Shown here: positions 8,618 through 16,580 of the stretch, in pieces
Layout of the letters: each line of letters starts with the position of its first letter
Position numbering within the stretch: position 1 is the first letter of the stretch
Assembly (NCBI GenBank): GCA_013365365.1
Contig: JABVXU010000886.1
Coordinates: 1 to 16,640 of the forward strand
From: Cruorifilaria tuberocauda
Taxonomy: Eukaryota > Nematoda > Chromadorea > Rhabditida > Onchocercidae
Length of the DNA stretch: 16,640 nucleotides
Direction: 5' to 3'
Program-made: the position numbers and the translations under genes
The notes under the pieces: model-generated
Databases searched by the model: none
Told to the model about the DNA's origin: nothing
Seen by the model: only the letters and a program-made list of their open reading frames with translations

Positions 8618-8680
8618 TGTTTATTTTTGTTTATTATCTCTTTTGTTTATTTATTTTTTGTTTATATAAAATTTGTTTAT
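8618..8680 (+). promoter_or_regulatory. Cluster of five TGTTTAT words
   Basis: TGTTTAT occurs at 8618, 8628, 8644, 8659 and 8674, all in one orientation within 63 bp. This is close to the forkhead core (TGTTTAC/T). It may bind forkhead factors or may be only a T-rich microsatellite. It lies in the proposed first intron of the GoLoco gene. Confidence 0.3.
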
Positions 8681-8812
8681 TCCTCCCGATGCTTCTTTCG
8701 CTATTTCACTTTAAAAATGCAGTACTGAATAGAAATTTATGAAATTTTTCTTATTGAATACTTGAAAAATTTTAAATGATTAAGAAGATAGCAGAGAATT
8801 ACTCTCTTTTAC

Positions 8813-8868
8813 CTGTTTACCCTTTTACTTTTTTTTATTTTTGCAAAATTTCTTCTCTCAAAATGCTG
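8813..8868 (-). CDS. Candidate small basic exon upstream of the linker exon
   Basis: This is a 56-nt candidate exon with 18 codons plus two bases. It reads QHFERRNFAKIKKSKRVN followed by AG, which completes an Arg codon with the first G of the exon at 7747. The donor is strong (AACAG|GTAAAA). The acceptor (TTATGAAATTTAG) is acceptable but poor in pyrimidines. A better acceptor (GTAATTTCAG) lies about 27 nt further upstream, but all three frames after it hit stops before reaching this exon. In favour are the exact phase match to the next exon, the same strand, and a basic peptide that suits the region before an Arg-Arg-x-Ser linker. Against are the short length, the Lys/Asn codons expected by chance in AT-rich DNA, and the weak acceptor. 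Confidence 0.4.
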
Positions 8869-8869
8869 C

Positions 8870-9285
8870 TAAATTTCATAAATGTGATTTAATACTGAAA
8901 TTACTAAAGATGAACTTTAATCATTAAACACTTGAAATTAGTATACTCTTGAAATTTACTTGAGATGTATCAATAATCCATTTAAGAGCTTAGTTATTTA
9001 TGAGTTAAAATGAATTGCTAATTAGCTGATGATGTGAAATATTTAGTAAAACTAAATTTAACCTTTCATTAGAGCTATGGAAAAAGGAGAGAAATGATGA
9101 CGAGTGTACTTCATAGATAGATACCTAACCTATCGATAGTATAATTAATACTTGATAATTATGACGTTTGAATATTCATAATTCATTATCTATCGGATCC
9201 ATGGATATATGAATACATAATAATTAAGTAAAGAATTGAAATTTCATTTTCCCTTTATTGTTTGATGATGAGAAATAATCAATTT
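8870..9285. other. Stretch without a supported gene
   Basis: No exon was established. A strong minus-strand acceptor (CTCTCCTTTTTCCATAG, near 9077) is followed by a 22-codon frame (SNERLNLVLLNISHHQLISN) that has no donor and no known motif. Confidence 0.5.
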
Positions 9286-9290
9286 CGCAA

Positions 9291-9433
9291 GAAATCTATT
9301 TCATTATCATATTCGGTAGCAACAATTGCTGATACGATTAATATTATCAATAATTAAATATTATCATATTTCATTATCAGAAATCTGTTTCATTATCATA
9401 CAACAATTTCTGATACGATTGATATTATCAATA
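9291..9433. repeat. Tandem duplication, unit about 60 bp, offset 89 bp
   Basis: Copies at 9291-9352 and 9380-9433 share GAAATCT.TTTCATTATCAT and CTGATACGATT.ATATTATCA; the first carries about 8 extra bases in the middle. The open frame at 9326-9541 arises from this repeat and has no coding signature. Confidence 0.75.
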
Positions 9434-11005
9434 TTATCAACATGCTTTCTAAATTTTACATTATTCTATTTTAAACTTTCATTGATAAGTTTAGATAAGC
9501 GGAATTATCCATACATTCTAATATTTTACAAATATTATTAATAACTTACTATTTCAATTTATCTGACTAATTTAACCAGCTTTTAGCGAATTATTATTTC
9601 AAATGTTTAAATAGCATTTTTTATTTATTGATAATTGACTTTAAATAGAACTTTTACTGCAAATTTAATGATTCGTATTAAAATTAGATCAATAAGTAAT
9701 AAATTGAAATTACTTGTATTAAAATTAGATTAATGGATACTTGAAATTTACGGCGTTGCATAAACTTGAAATTTATGGCGAAAAAAAAAATTGAATGATA
9801 GAAGAGATAGCACTGATATCAAATTTATTAATCATAAAAAATTAGCAATGATATCAAATGAGTTTCTCAAATTTTATTTTCAATTTACCGAAAATTTTTT
9901 CTTCAAATATAAAAAGTGAAAAAAGGGAAAAGGAAAGAAAAAAGGAATGTATTCATTGCTGAACAGATGGTCAAAATATGGACAATAAAGCTTATTGTAC
10001 AACATTGTTTATTTCATTTATACAGCCGAAAAATCAAATTCATTCAATTTTGCTGAATCATAAGTATTATTATTAAATAATCGTATTATTTACTTACTTT
10101 CAAATTTACTTTACCGAAAATTTACGAAAAAAAGAAAATGTATGTGTGTGTGTTTTTTATAATTTATTTTTATAATTCTAAAATTACTTAAATTTTTTTA
10201 AAAAATACTGAAAAAAAGTTAAAAAATTAAAAAATTACTAAAAAATATAAAATTTCGATTTTTTTTGTTTTTGTTTTTAATGTTAAAAAAAATTTGCTAA
10301 AACATATAGCATTTAATAGTTAATTAAATTTATCGAAAATGAATTTATCATTGGAAATTTACAATCAATAGATGATAATGTTAAGATGATTGATTTATTG
10401 TTATCAAATTGATAAGAACTCAAAAAAAGAAAAAATTTCAAGTATTCATGATAATTGAGATTTTATACAGTAATATTTACTTACTTCCAAATTTACTTTT
10501 ATTTTCTTCGTTTTTCTTGTATTCTTCAATCATTTCTCTAGGGAAGTAATTTTAATTTCAATTAAGAAAAAACAAAAAATCTTAATGGAAAGAAAAAAAT
10601 TGTATAACAATTAAGTTAATCATCGTTTGGAAATATTTAAAAGTTTTGAAATAATTTAAAAATGAAGAAAAAAAGAATCTTTTTTAGATATTTTCAAATA
10701 GATTTATAAGAAATCAAAAAGCTTTTTTTTTGCAAGGAATCTTAAAGTAATTAAATAGAAAATATTCTGTAATGTAGCAAAATTGTAGCAAAAGTAAAAG
10801 TAATAGTAAAATTATAGACTATAATATTTAATATTAAATCTTAAATTATTTAATTTAAATTAAGTTGAAAATAAAAAAACTTAAATTATAAAAAAAGAAA
10901 TTTTTTGTGATATTTATGGATAATTATTTATTGATATTATTTTCGGATATTTATTATTTTATAATTTATTTATGGATAAAAATTTAAAATTTCTTTTTAC
11001 CTAAT
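9434..11005. other. AT-rich stretch without a gene
   Basis: Homopolymer-rich DNA with long A/T runs, a short GT run at 10141-10152 and repeated AAAATTACT words near 10185-10250. No exon, RNA gene or mobile-element gene was recognised. Confidence 0.6.
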
Positions 11006-11137
11006 GATAAACATGATATCGTAAACGATAAACATAATATTGTAAATGATAAACATGATATTGTAGACGATAAACATGATATTATAAACAATAAACATGA
11101 TATAGCAAATGACAATCAGGATATTAATGACGAGTGA
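11006..11137 (+). repeat. 21-bp tandem repeat, six copies, open as DKHDIVN
   Basis: Six exact-length 21-bp units run from 11006 to 11131 (consensus GATAAACATGATATTGTAAAC), with the last two diverged. In the plus frame they read DKHDIVN, DKHNIVN, DKHDIVD, DKHDIIN, NKHDIAN, DNQDIND, then Glu and a TGA stop at 11135-11137. The frame opens only about 18 nt before the array and has no ATG or good acceptor there. The minus strand is also open (MFIVYNI-type repeats). Changes fall at all three codon positions, so selection on a peptide is not shown. It is a minisatellite, possibly a relic of a repeat-protein exon. Confidence 0.75.
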
Positions 11138-12180
11138 AACTGTTAATTTGCATTCAAATTAAAATTCATTAATTTAATAGTTAGCAATTTCGAATTATAC
11201 TTTTCTTTTTTTTGGGTATACTTTAGGTAAAATTTTACGGTATTTTAGGGTACTGTAGAAATAGTTAATATGCATGAACAATAGCAATTTACAAATATGA
11301 ATTCAATGATAAGATCAATAATCTTAATAGTAACGAAAAGAGATAAGAGTAACGAAAGAGAGATAATTTAAAATATTTTTCATTAAAAGTTAAAAACTTT
11401 TCAAATTCTTCTTTGAATATTTTTTCCAAACATCATTTCATAAATTATTTAAGATTTAAAGTTTTGCAATGTTACACAACTTTTAAAAAGTTTTCAATCA
11501 TTTTCATTCATCTAATACAAATTAGAATAAAAAATTTTTAATTAAAAGTTAAGTATAATTTTCTAAAAGTTAAAAAAGCTTTTATTCCATCATGATCAGT
11601 TAATTTAATTTATCAATTTCAATTGTATCAATTGATTTTATCAATTGACCGATACCTATTATCTACTTGACATGAAATATCCAAAAATAATTTGTATTTC
11701 TTAGGAAAAAGAAATGTCAAAGGTTATCTCTATTATATGCTATCAAAAAACTTCCTCATGTATTAAGCGTATTACCTGTGTAAAAGCTTTGATATCAAAA
11801 TCTCTATTACCTTACATAGATATCAAATATGGAAATATCGAATAAAAACAAATGAATAATAATTAACATTAGTTTCTAGGAACAATGAAAATAGTATCGG
11901 ATTTGTTAATTCATAAATTAATTATTTATTTTGTTTTCAAGTTAAATATCAAAAAAGGTAAGATATATTTTAGGAAAACATTTGAATAATATCTTAAATA
12001 TAAGCGTTACTAAATTAATTTATAATTCAGTTGCTTATTTCTTTTTTAGATATTACTTATAGTAATAAATTAAATACATTTGTTGAAAGAGAAAATGAAT
12101 GATTAATGCGAAAGCTTTCAAAATGATAAGATGAAATTTTAATTGATATTTCTCAGGTAGTAACTTGATACATTATATGT
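11138..12180. other. AT-rich stretch without a gene
   Basis: Nothing coding was recognised. AAAAGTTAA words recur near 11380-11580, and several CAATTG sites lie near 11620-11650. Confidence 0.6.
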
Positions 12181-12321
12181 AAATATGAGGAGAGAGAGAG
12201 GGAGAGAGAGAAGAAAAGGTAGAAAAGATAGATGAAAGTGTTTAAGGTGAAAATGAGAAAAGAGCTTAAAGAAAGCTTTTAAAGCTGAACAGGTGTTCAC
12301 AACAGGTTTGCCACACCTCAT
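12139..12321 (-). CDS. Doubtful 60-residue ORF starting MRCGKPVVNTC
   Basis: The minus-strand ORF starts with ATG at 12321. Its first 20 residues (MRCGKPVVNTCSALKAFFKL) come from a locally GC-richer patch. The remainder is Phe/Leu/His-rich and passes through a GA/TC microsatellite (12187-12216), which encodes the Leu/Ser run. It has two cysteines, a hydrophobic second half and no recognised domain. The part after residue 20 is probably an artefact of the pyrimidine tract. The first part may be a short exon or simply regulatory DNA. Confidence 0.1.
   Translation of the reverse strand: MRCGKPVVNTCSALKAFFKLFSHFHLKHFHLSFLPFLLSLPLSLLIFTYNVSSYYLRNIN
12187..12216. repeat. GA microsatellite
   Basis: An interrupted (GA)n run, about 30 bp long, with one GG interruption. 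Confidence 0.85.
12290..12318. promoter_or_regulatory. Inverted AGGTGT / ACACCT pair with CAGGTG
   Basis: AGGTGT (12291-12296) and ACACCT (12313-12318) form an inverted pair with a 16-nt spacer in a locally GC-rich 30-bp patch. CAGGTG starts at 12290 and CAGGTT lies in between. Such half-sites suit T-box or E-box-type factors, but no promoter has been identified. Confidence 0.25.
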
Positions 12322-12867
12322 ATAAATCTACTCAATTCATTCTCTCAAAAAGATAATAATGTGATAAAGGTTAATGAAAATTTGAACTATTAAATGATCA
12401 AAAATCAAAGGTTAAGTAAAACCAAATTAACAATTAACATAACATTAACATAAACTTATTACAAATTAACCTATTGATCTTATAATTAATCTATTGAGTA
12501 TGAATTTTAAAATTGATTGTGAAAATTTAAAATGAAATCTTACAGTTGAAGGTGAAGAAAAGAAAAACTCGATATATAGAAGAACATAGAATGAAAAGAA
12601 AGTAAGCTAATAATAAGAAACAGGAGAAATAATATAGGCTTAAATTTATGCTACAATTTAGAAACTAATAAAGTTCAATATTTTTTTTAACTTGGAAAAT
12701 CGATAGATTAATTTAATCAAACCATTTTTATATCAATTTAGGAAAAATATTTTGATTAATAATAATCAAAATATGAAAAATAGAAATTAAAAGATTTTAT
12801 AATCCATTGAAGTAATTCAAAAAAAAAAAGAGCTTGATCGTTACGATTTTAATCATTAAGATTTGTA

Positions 12868-12933
12868 GCGACAATAACAAATAAGATATTAACAATTGCA
12901 GCAACAATAACAAATACGATATTAACAATTTGA
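12868..12933. repeat. 33-bp direct tandem duplication
   Basis: ACAATAACAAATA.GATATTA followed by ACAATT occurs from 12871 and again from 12904. The 33-bp offset keeps frame and explains the Leu/Ile-rich minus-strand open frame at 12797-12988. Confidence 0.75.
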
Positions 12934-12989
12934 TAATAAATAAGAACGATAATAAAAACAATAATATCTCAACTGTATTGATATGCAAA

Positions 12990-13420
12990 ATAAAGTTATT
13001 ATTTTTCGGTATAATTTGATGAAAATTTTTTTTCCCTTACAAACTCCATAATTTCATGCATAATTAATTAATCGAGAAATGAGTAAAAATGTGGGAAAAA
13101 AAAAATATTTCTCATGGATTAAGTAAAAGAAAAAAACAAGGAAGAGAAGTATTATTGCCATATTTTACGTGATATTACGTTACATTGATTTAAATTTTAT
13201 GATGCGTAAACATATTATTATCAGTTGGCTATTTTTTTTTTGGTCTTGAAACTTCAAAGAAATCATTTTAGCTGAAACAATGAAGTGATTCAGAAAGTAA
13301 AAGCTAACATACAGCAATGTAAATAAATTAGCTTCTCATTGATCGAAGATCAACTGACTTGATCTTGGAATTGATGCTTAATAAGATTTAAAAAAGAAGA
13401 CTGGACTATTTGATGAATAA
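12990..13420. other. Stretch without a supported gene
   Basis: No exon is supported. It includes a small hairpin-capable inverted repeat, AGATCAA-ctgac-TTGATCT (13347-13365). A minus-strand frame reading SSFLNLIKHQFQDQ lies near 13398-13357 between a weak acceptor (AATAGTCCAG) and a GTCAGT donor; it has no recognised content. Confidence 0.5.
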
Positions 13421-13878
13421 TTACTGCTAGATATATTATCAGATATATATTACTATCATTAGTATTGACTATTATTACCATATTACTATTATTGATTATC
13501 TTGGCTAGATATATCATCAGTACTATCGTTACTATATTACTATCATTAGTATTGACTATTACTACCATATTACTATTACTGATTATCTTGGCTAGATATA
13601 TCATCAGTACTATCGTTACTATATTACTATTATTAGTATTGACTATTACTACCATATTACTATTATTGATTATCTTGGCTAGATATATCATCAGTACTAT
13701 CGTTACTATATTACTGTCATTAGTATTGAGTGTTATTATCAGTACTACTATTACTATATTACTATTATTGATTATCTTGACTAGATATATTATCAGTACT
13801 ATCGTTATTATATTACTATTATTAGCATTAACTATTACTATCAGTACTACTATTACTTAATTACTATTATTGATCATT
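13421..13878. repeat. 87-bp minisatellite, about five copies
   Basis: Full units are 13464-13550, 13551-13637 and 13638-13724. They are followed by a 102-bp unit with a 15-bp internal insertion (13725-13826), with partial units at each end. Since 87 is 29 codons, both strands stay open: a Leu/Ile/Thr-rich 29-residue repeat on the plus strand and an Asn-rich one on the minus strand. Neither looks like a real protein; the openness follows from a stop-free unit. The first three units are nearly identical, which points to recent expansion. Confidence 0.92.
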
Positions 13879-14674
13879 TTGTTGATTTAAAGTTTTTCAA
13901 CTATTCATTATCAATCAACCTGAAATCATAATTAATCAATACACTTAAATAGAAAATCGAAAAACGAAAATCTGACAAAATGGAACTCATAGCTCATATC
14001 AAAACAATATTTTATTAAATAAACGAATTTAATTCTATCAAATCAGCATTGTTTAGATATGATATAATGAAGTAATTTTATTTTCTGTTAGTTTTATTAG
14101 TGTAATTTAATTCTAATTAGCATTTCTGATAATTTCCAATTATTTCATATAATTACTTTATCATTTTATTAGCTCTCATTCATTAAAGGATAAATTTAAC
14201 AAAAAATTTCATTTAATTTTACCAAAAAAATATCTAGGTGATAATAGTTTAATCTTAACAGAAAAAATGATTAATAGAAATAAATTTAAGAAACAAAAAT
14301 TAAGAGAAGGAAAGAAAAAAAGGAAAGAAAGAGGTAAGCGAGGAGGTTTGATCGAAACATATATGATAAAGAAAGATGAGAAAGTTTAAAATGGAAAAAA
14401 AATTTAAATCGAAATTTATTTAGTTAATCTTTTCGAGCATTCATAATAGGAACATTAATATTACGTCCGCACATTTATGCTCTAATTATAGTGATCAACC
14501 TTAATATGTTACCTGAAAGTTAATTGGTGAAAGATTTAGAAATTGCAAAAGAACGATTATGGTTTGGTGTAATAATTAAGAGTGAAAGGTAACAATTCTT
14601 AACGTTACCAATTAAATTGGTCAAAATTTTATTTTAACTTCTTTTCCAATAATTTATGCTTGCAAAATTTGATT
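13879..14674. other. AT-rich spacer between two arrays
   Basis: No gene is supported. A Lys/Arg-rich 40-codon frame (14267-14389) reflects purine-rich DNA. A good minus-strand acceptor (ATTAACTTTCAG, near 14510) is followed by at most 12 open codons. Confidence 0.5.
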
Positions 14675-15075
14675 TAATAGTAATAAGTAATACAGTAATG
14701 ATAGTACTGATAATAGCAGTCAAGAGTAATAATGGTAATATATAATGAATAGTAATAATATATAAGTAATTATACTAAGTATTGATGATATGTCTAGCAG
14801 TAATTATTCTATTTAATATATCATTTATTCATTAAATAGTGATACTAATAATAATAATATAGTAATGAAAGTATACTAATAATAAATATACTAATAATAT
14901 ATTTAGCAGTAATTACTCTACTTACTTAATAATATATTGATAATCTTATCGAATTGAAATATTATCATTTTATCATTATCATCGTTATCATAGTAATAAT
15001 AATAATAATTGTAATATAGTAACAATAATACTAACAATATTTACTTAATATTTAAAAATTCTTTTAATTTCAAAA

Positions 15076-15126
15076 ATGATAAAATTATTTGTAGAAAAAT
15101 GGAAGGAACAGATTGAAAAAGTATGA
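15076..15126 (+). other. Micro-ORF copy 1, MIKLFVEKWKEQIEKV
   Basis: A 16-codon frame from ATG to TGA inside the third conserved block of the array. It is one of three copies; see the copies at 15302 and 15563. The peptide would be a short amphipathic helix. No translation signal is identified. Confidence 0.15.
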
Positions 15127-15301
15127 TCATGTAATAGTAATATGGTAATGATAATACTGATAATATTTCTGGCAGTAATTACTCTACTTACTTAATAATA
15201 TATTAATAATCATGTTAAATTGAAATATTATAATTATTATCATTACTTATTACATTATTATCATCGTTATCACTATCTCATTCAATTTTTTTATTTCAAA
15301 A

Positions 15302-15337
15302 ATGATAAAGTTATTTATAGAAAAGTGGAAGAAATAA
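15302..15337 (+). other. Micro-ORF copy 2, MIKLFIEKWKK
   Basis: This is the shortened copy, with 11 codons then TAA. Compared with copy 1 it has one synonymous AAA/AAG change before the conservative Val to Ile change, another AAA/AAG change, then Glu to Lys and a stop. Confidence 0.12.
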
Positions 15338-15562
15338 ATTGAAACGTAATACAACAGTAATACAGTAATTGTAGTACTGATATTACGTCTAATCATTTTA
15401 TTTACTTAATAATATATTGGTAATCATATCAAATTAAAATATCATCATTATAAATTACATCATTATTATCGTTATCATAATAATACTAGTAATTCTAATG
15501 TAGTAACGATAGTACTGGCAATATTTACTTATACTCTTCAGTTTTTTTTTTTTATTTCAAAA

Positions 15563-15613
15563 ATGATAAAATTATTTGTGGAGAAATGGAAGGAAGAAAT
15601 TGAAAAATTATGA
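15563..15613 (+). other. Micro-ORF copy 3, MIKLFVEKWKEEIEKL
   Basis: A 16-codon copy with the same length as copy 1. It differs by two synonymous changes (GTA/GTG and GAA/GAG), Gln to Glu, and Val to Leu. Length and charge pattern are kept. Confidence 0.15.
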
Positions 15614-15893
15614 AATATAAAATAGTTTTAGGAAAGAATTTTCTGAAAAGAATAAAGTTGACATTGGATTGGATGGGACAAATAATGAAAAGTATTATAA
15701 AATGCACCTAACAAAAACATTTTAAGCTAAAAAGGGCAAGAAAAAAGGACGAATTTATTGAAAGGAAAATTTTGAGTATAATTTTTTTTAAACAATTTCT
15801 ATGTATACATCAATAACGATAAGCTAAGGAAATATTTGCTTTACAATGTTTAAAAAGTGACCCTTTCCTTTTTCATTCTTTTTTTCGATTATT
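15614..15893. other. Short stretch without a gene
   Basis: Nothing was recognised. It holds poly-purine patches and a TTCTTTTCAG acceptor-like string on the minus strand near 15650 that leads into a short low-complexity frame. Confidence 0.5.
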
Positions 15894-16146
15894 TATTTTA
15901 AATTTATTTTACATAGCGAAATATTGGTGATTTTAGGATTTGAGTAGAGAAAGAACGAGGAGGAAAACCGGTACTGTTTGTCACCGGAATGTCTAAATGT
16001 CACCTGAAGTTTATTTTATCAACTATTTAATTTGTTTTATACAGCGAGTTGATGATTTTAAGGTTTGAATAGGGAGAGAACGAGAAAGAAGACGGAAATG
16101 ATACCGGAATATCTAAATGTCCCTTGGAATTTATTGTATCAACTAT
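15894..16146. repeat. Duplicated, relatively GC-rich element of about 125 bp
   Basis: Copy one is about 15894-16026 and copy two about 16024-16146, head to tail. Shared blocks in order are TTTTA.A.AGCGA, TTG.TGATTTTA.G.TTTGA, AGAACGAG, ACCGGAAT.TCTAAATGTC, and TTTATT.TATCAACTAT. The ACCGGAAT.TCTAAATGTC block is the best preserved. On the minus strand copy one is open for about 35 codons after an acceptor-like AAACTTCAG, but copy two is not collinear in frame, so conserved coding is unlikely. It could be a remnant of a non-autonomous transposon or LTR, or a duplicated regulatory module. Confidence 0.75.
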
Positions 16147-16204
16147 CAGAAAACCGTACAATATACGAGACTGAGATTACCGGAAAATTTCTGCAACAAA
16201 AAAC

Positions 16205-16277
16205 TCTAGCAGCAATTATTCTATTTACTTAATAATGTATTGGTAATCATATCGGATTGATAATATCATTTTTTTTA
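16205..16277. repeat. Isolated partial copy of the long-unit array
   Basis: CTAGCAGCAATTATTCTATT followed by TACTTAATAATGTATTGGTAATCATATC matches the middle of the array units at 14675-15613 in the same orientation, about 600 bp from the main array. Confidence 0.7.
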
Positions 16278-16335
16278 CCGAAAATTTCTTCTTTTCTTTC
16301 CTGTTCTTTCCGGTTTTTCTTGTTTTTGAAATTAC

Positions 16336-16451
16336 CATATTTTCTAGTTTTAGAAGAACCACGTATAAATTAACTGTTAAGCTATCAATTTGTTTGATAG
16401 TGACAACATCACTTAACAAATTGAAATTGATGACTAATTCATCAATTAATT
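16336..16451 (-). CDS. Candidate internal exon, unrecognised helical peptide
   Basis: The minus-strand segment between an acceptor (GATTGTTATCAG) and a donor (ATG|GTAATT) carries two bases plus 38 codons with no stop. It begins LIDELVINFNLLSDVVTIKQ and ends YVVLLKLENM. Hydrophobic and polar residues alternate in a helical pattern, and the frame uses GTC, GTG, AGC and TAC codons not typical of the flanks. It ends in phase 0, the phase the exon at 8868 needs, so it could belong to the same gene across a 7.5-kb intron or to another gene. I do not recognise it. A loose likeness to the N-terminal calponin-homology-like region of CEP95-type centrosomal proteins was considered but is weak. The frame runs on into repeat sequence below 16336, which argues for caution. 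Confidence 0.33.
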
Positions 16452-16579
16452 CTGATAACAATCAATCATTTTGTTTCTGTCATTTATTAAACTTTTGAAA
16501 TTGTAGAACTTTTCAAAAATTAAAAAAATGTAATCTTTGAACGGATGAAATAATAAGAATGATAATAGCATATTATCAA

Positions 16580-16580
16580 A

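Larger units (their letters stand above)
6672..8868 (-). other. Split gene model: GPSM/LGN/Pins-like GoLoco protein, partial
   Basis: Three minus-strand exons can be joined in one frame: 8868-8813, 7747-7582 and 6752-6672. Seen in the sequence: the first ends with two bases (AG) that complete an Arg codon with the first G of the second, and the second ends at a full codon where the third begins at a full codon. The introns start with GT, end with AG and are about 1.07 and 0.83 kb. Family knowledge: TPR-GoLoco proteins (LGN, AGS3, Pins, and nematode AGS-3 or GPR-1/2) bind GDP-loaded G-alpha(i/o) through GoLoco motifs and work at the cell cortex in spindle orientation or in G-protein signalling. 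Inferred: the TPR half lies upstream, outside the window or unrecognised. RGS12/14-type or RapGAP-type GoLoco proteins are alternatives. The two right-hand exons are firm; the first is tentative. Confidence 0.6.
14675..15613. repeat. Long-unit tandem array related to the 87-bp minisatellite
   Basis: About four units start near 14675, 14832, 15132 and 15358, of roughly 155-295 bp. Each unit begins with TAATA.AGTAAT..TAGTACTGATAAT-type sequence, then CAGTAATTACTCTACTTACT, TTAATAATATATTG.TAATCAT, ATCATTATCATCGTTATCA, and in the last three TTTCAAAAATGATAAA.TTAT. The opening sequence is the reverse complement of part of the 87-bp unit (TATCAGTACTATCGTTACTATATTACT), so the two arrays are related but inverted. 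A partial further copy lies at about 16205-16277. Confidence 0.8.

Noticed and set aside
13465..13860. 131-codon Leu/Ile/Thr-rich plus frame and its 113-codon minus counterpart
   Set aside because: Both are by-products of an 87-bp stop-free minisatellite unit.
14267..14389. 40-codon Lys/Arg-rich ORF with an internal AGAG|GTAAGC donor-like site
   Set aside because: It lies in purine-rich DNA that encodes Lys, Arg and Glu in every purine frame; no other support.
16225..16335. Extension of the right-end frame as a Lys-rich tail (KTRKTGKNRKEKKKF)
   Set aside because: It lies after a plausible GTAATT donor and runs into a copy of the satellite repeat, so it is treated as intron.
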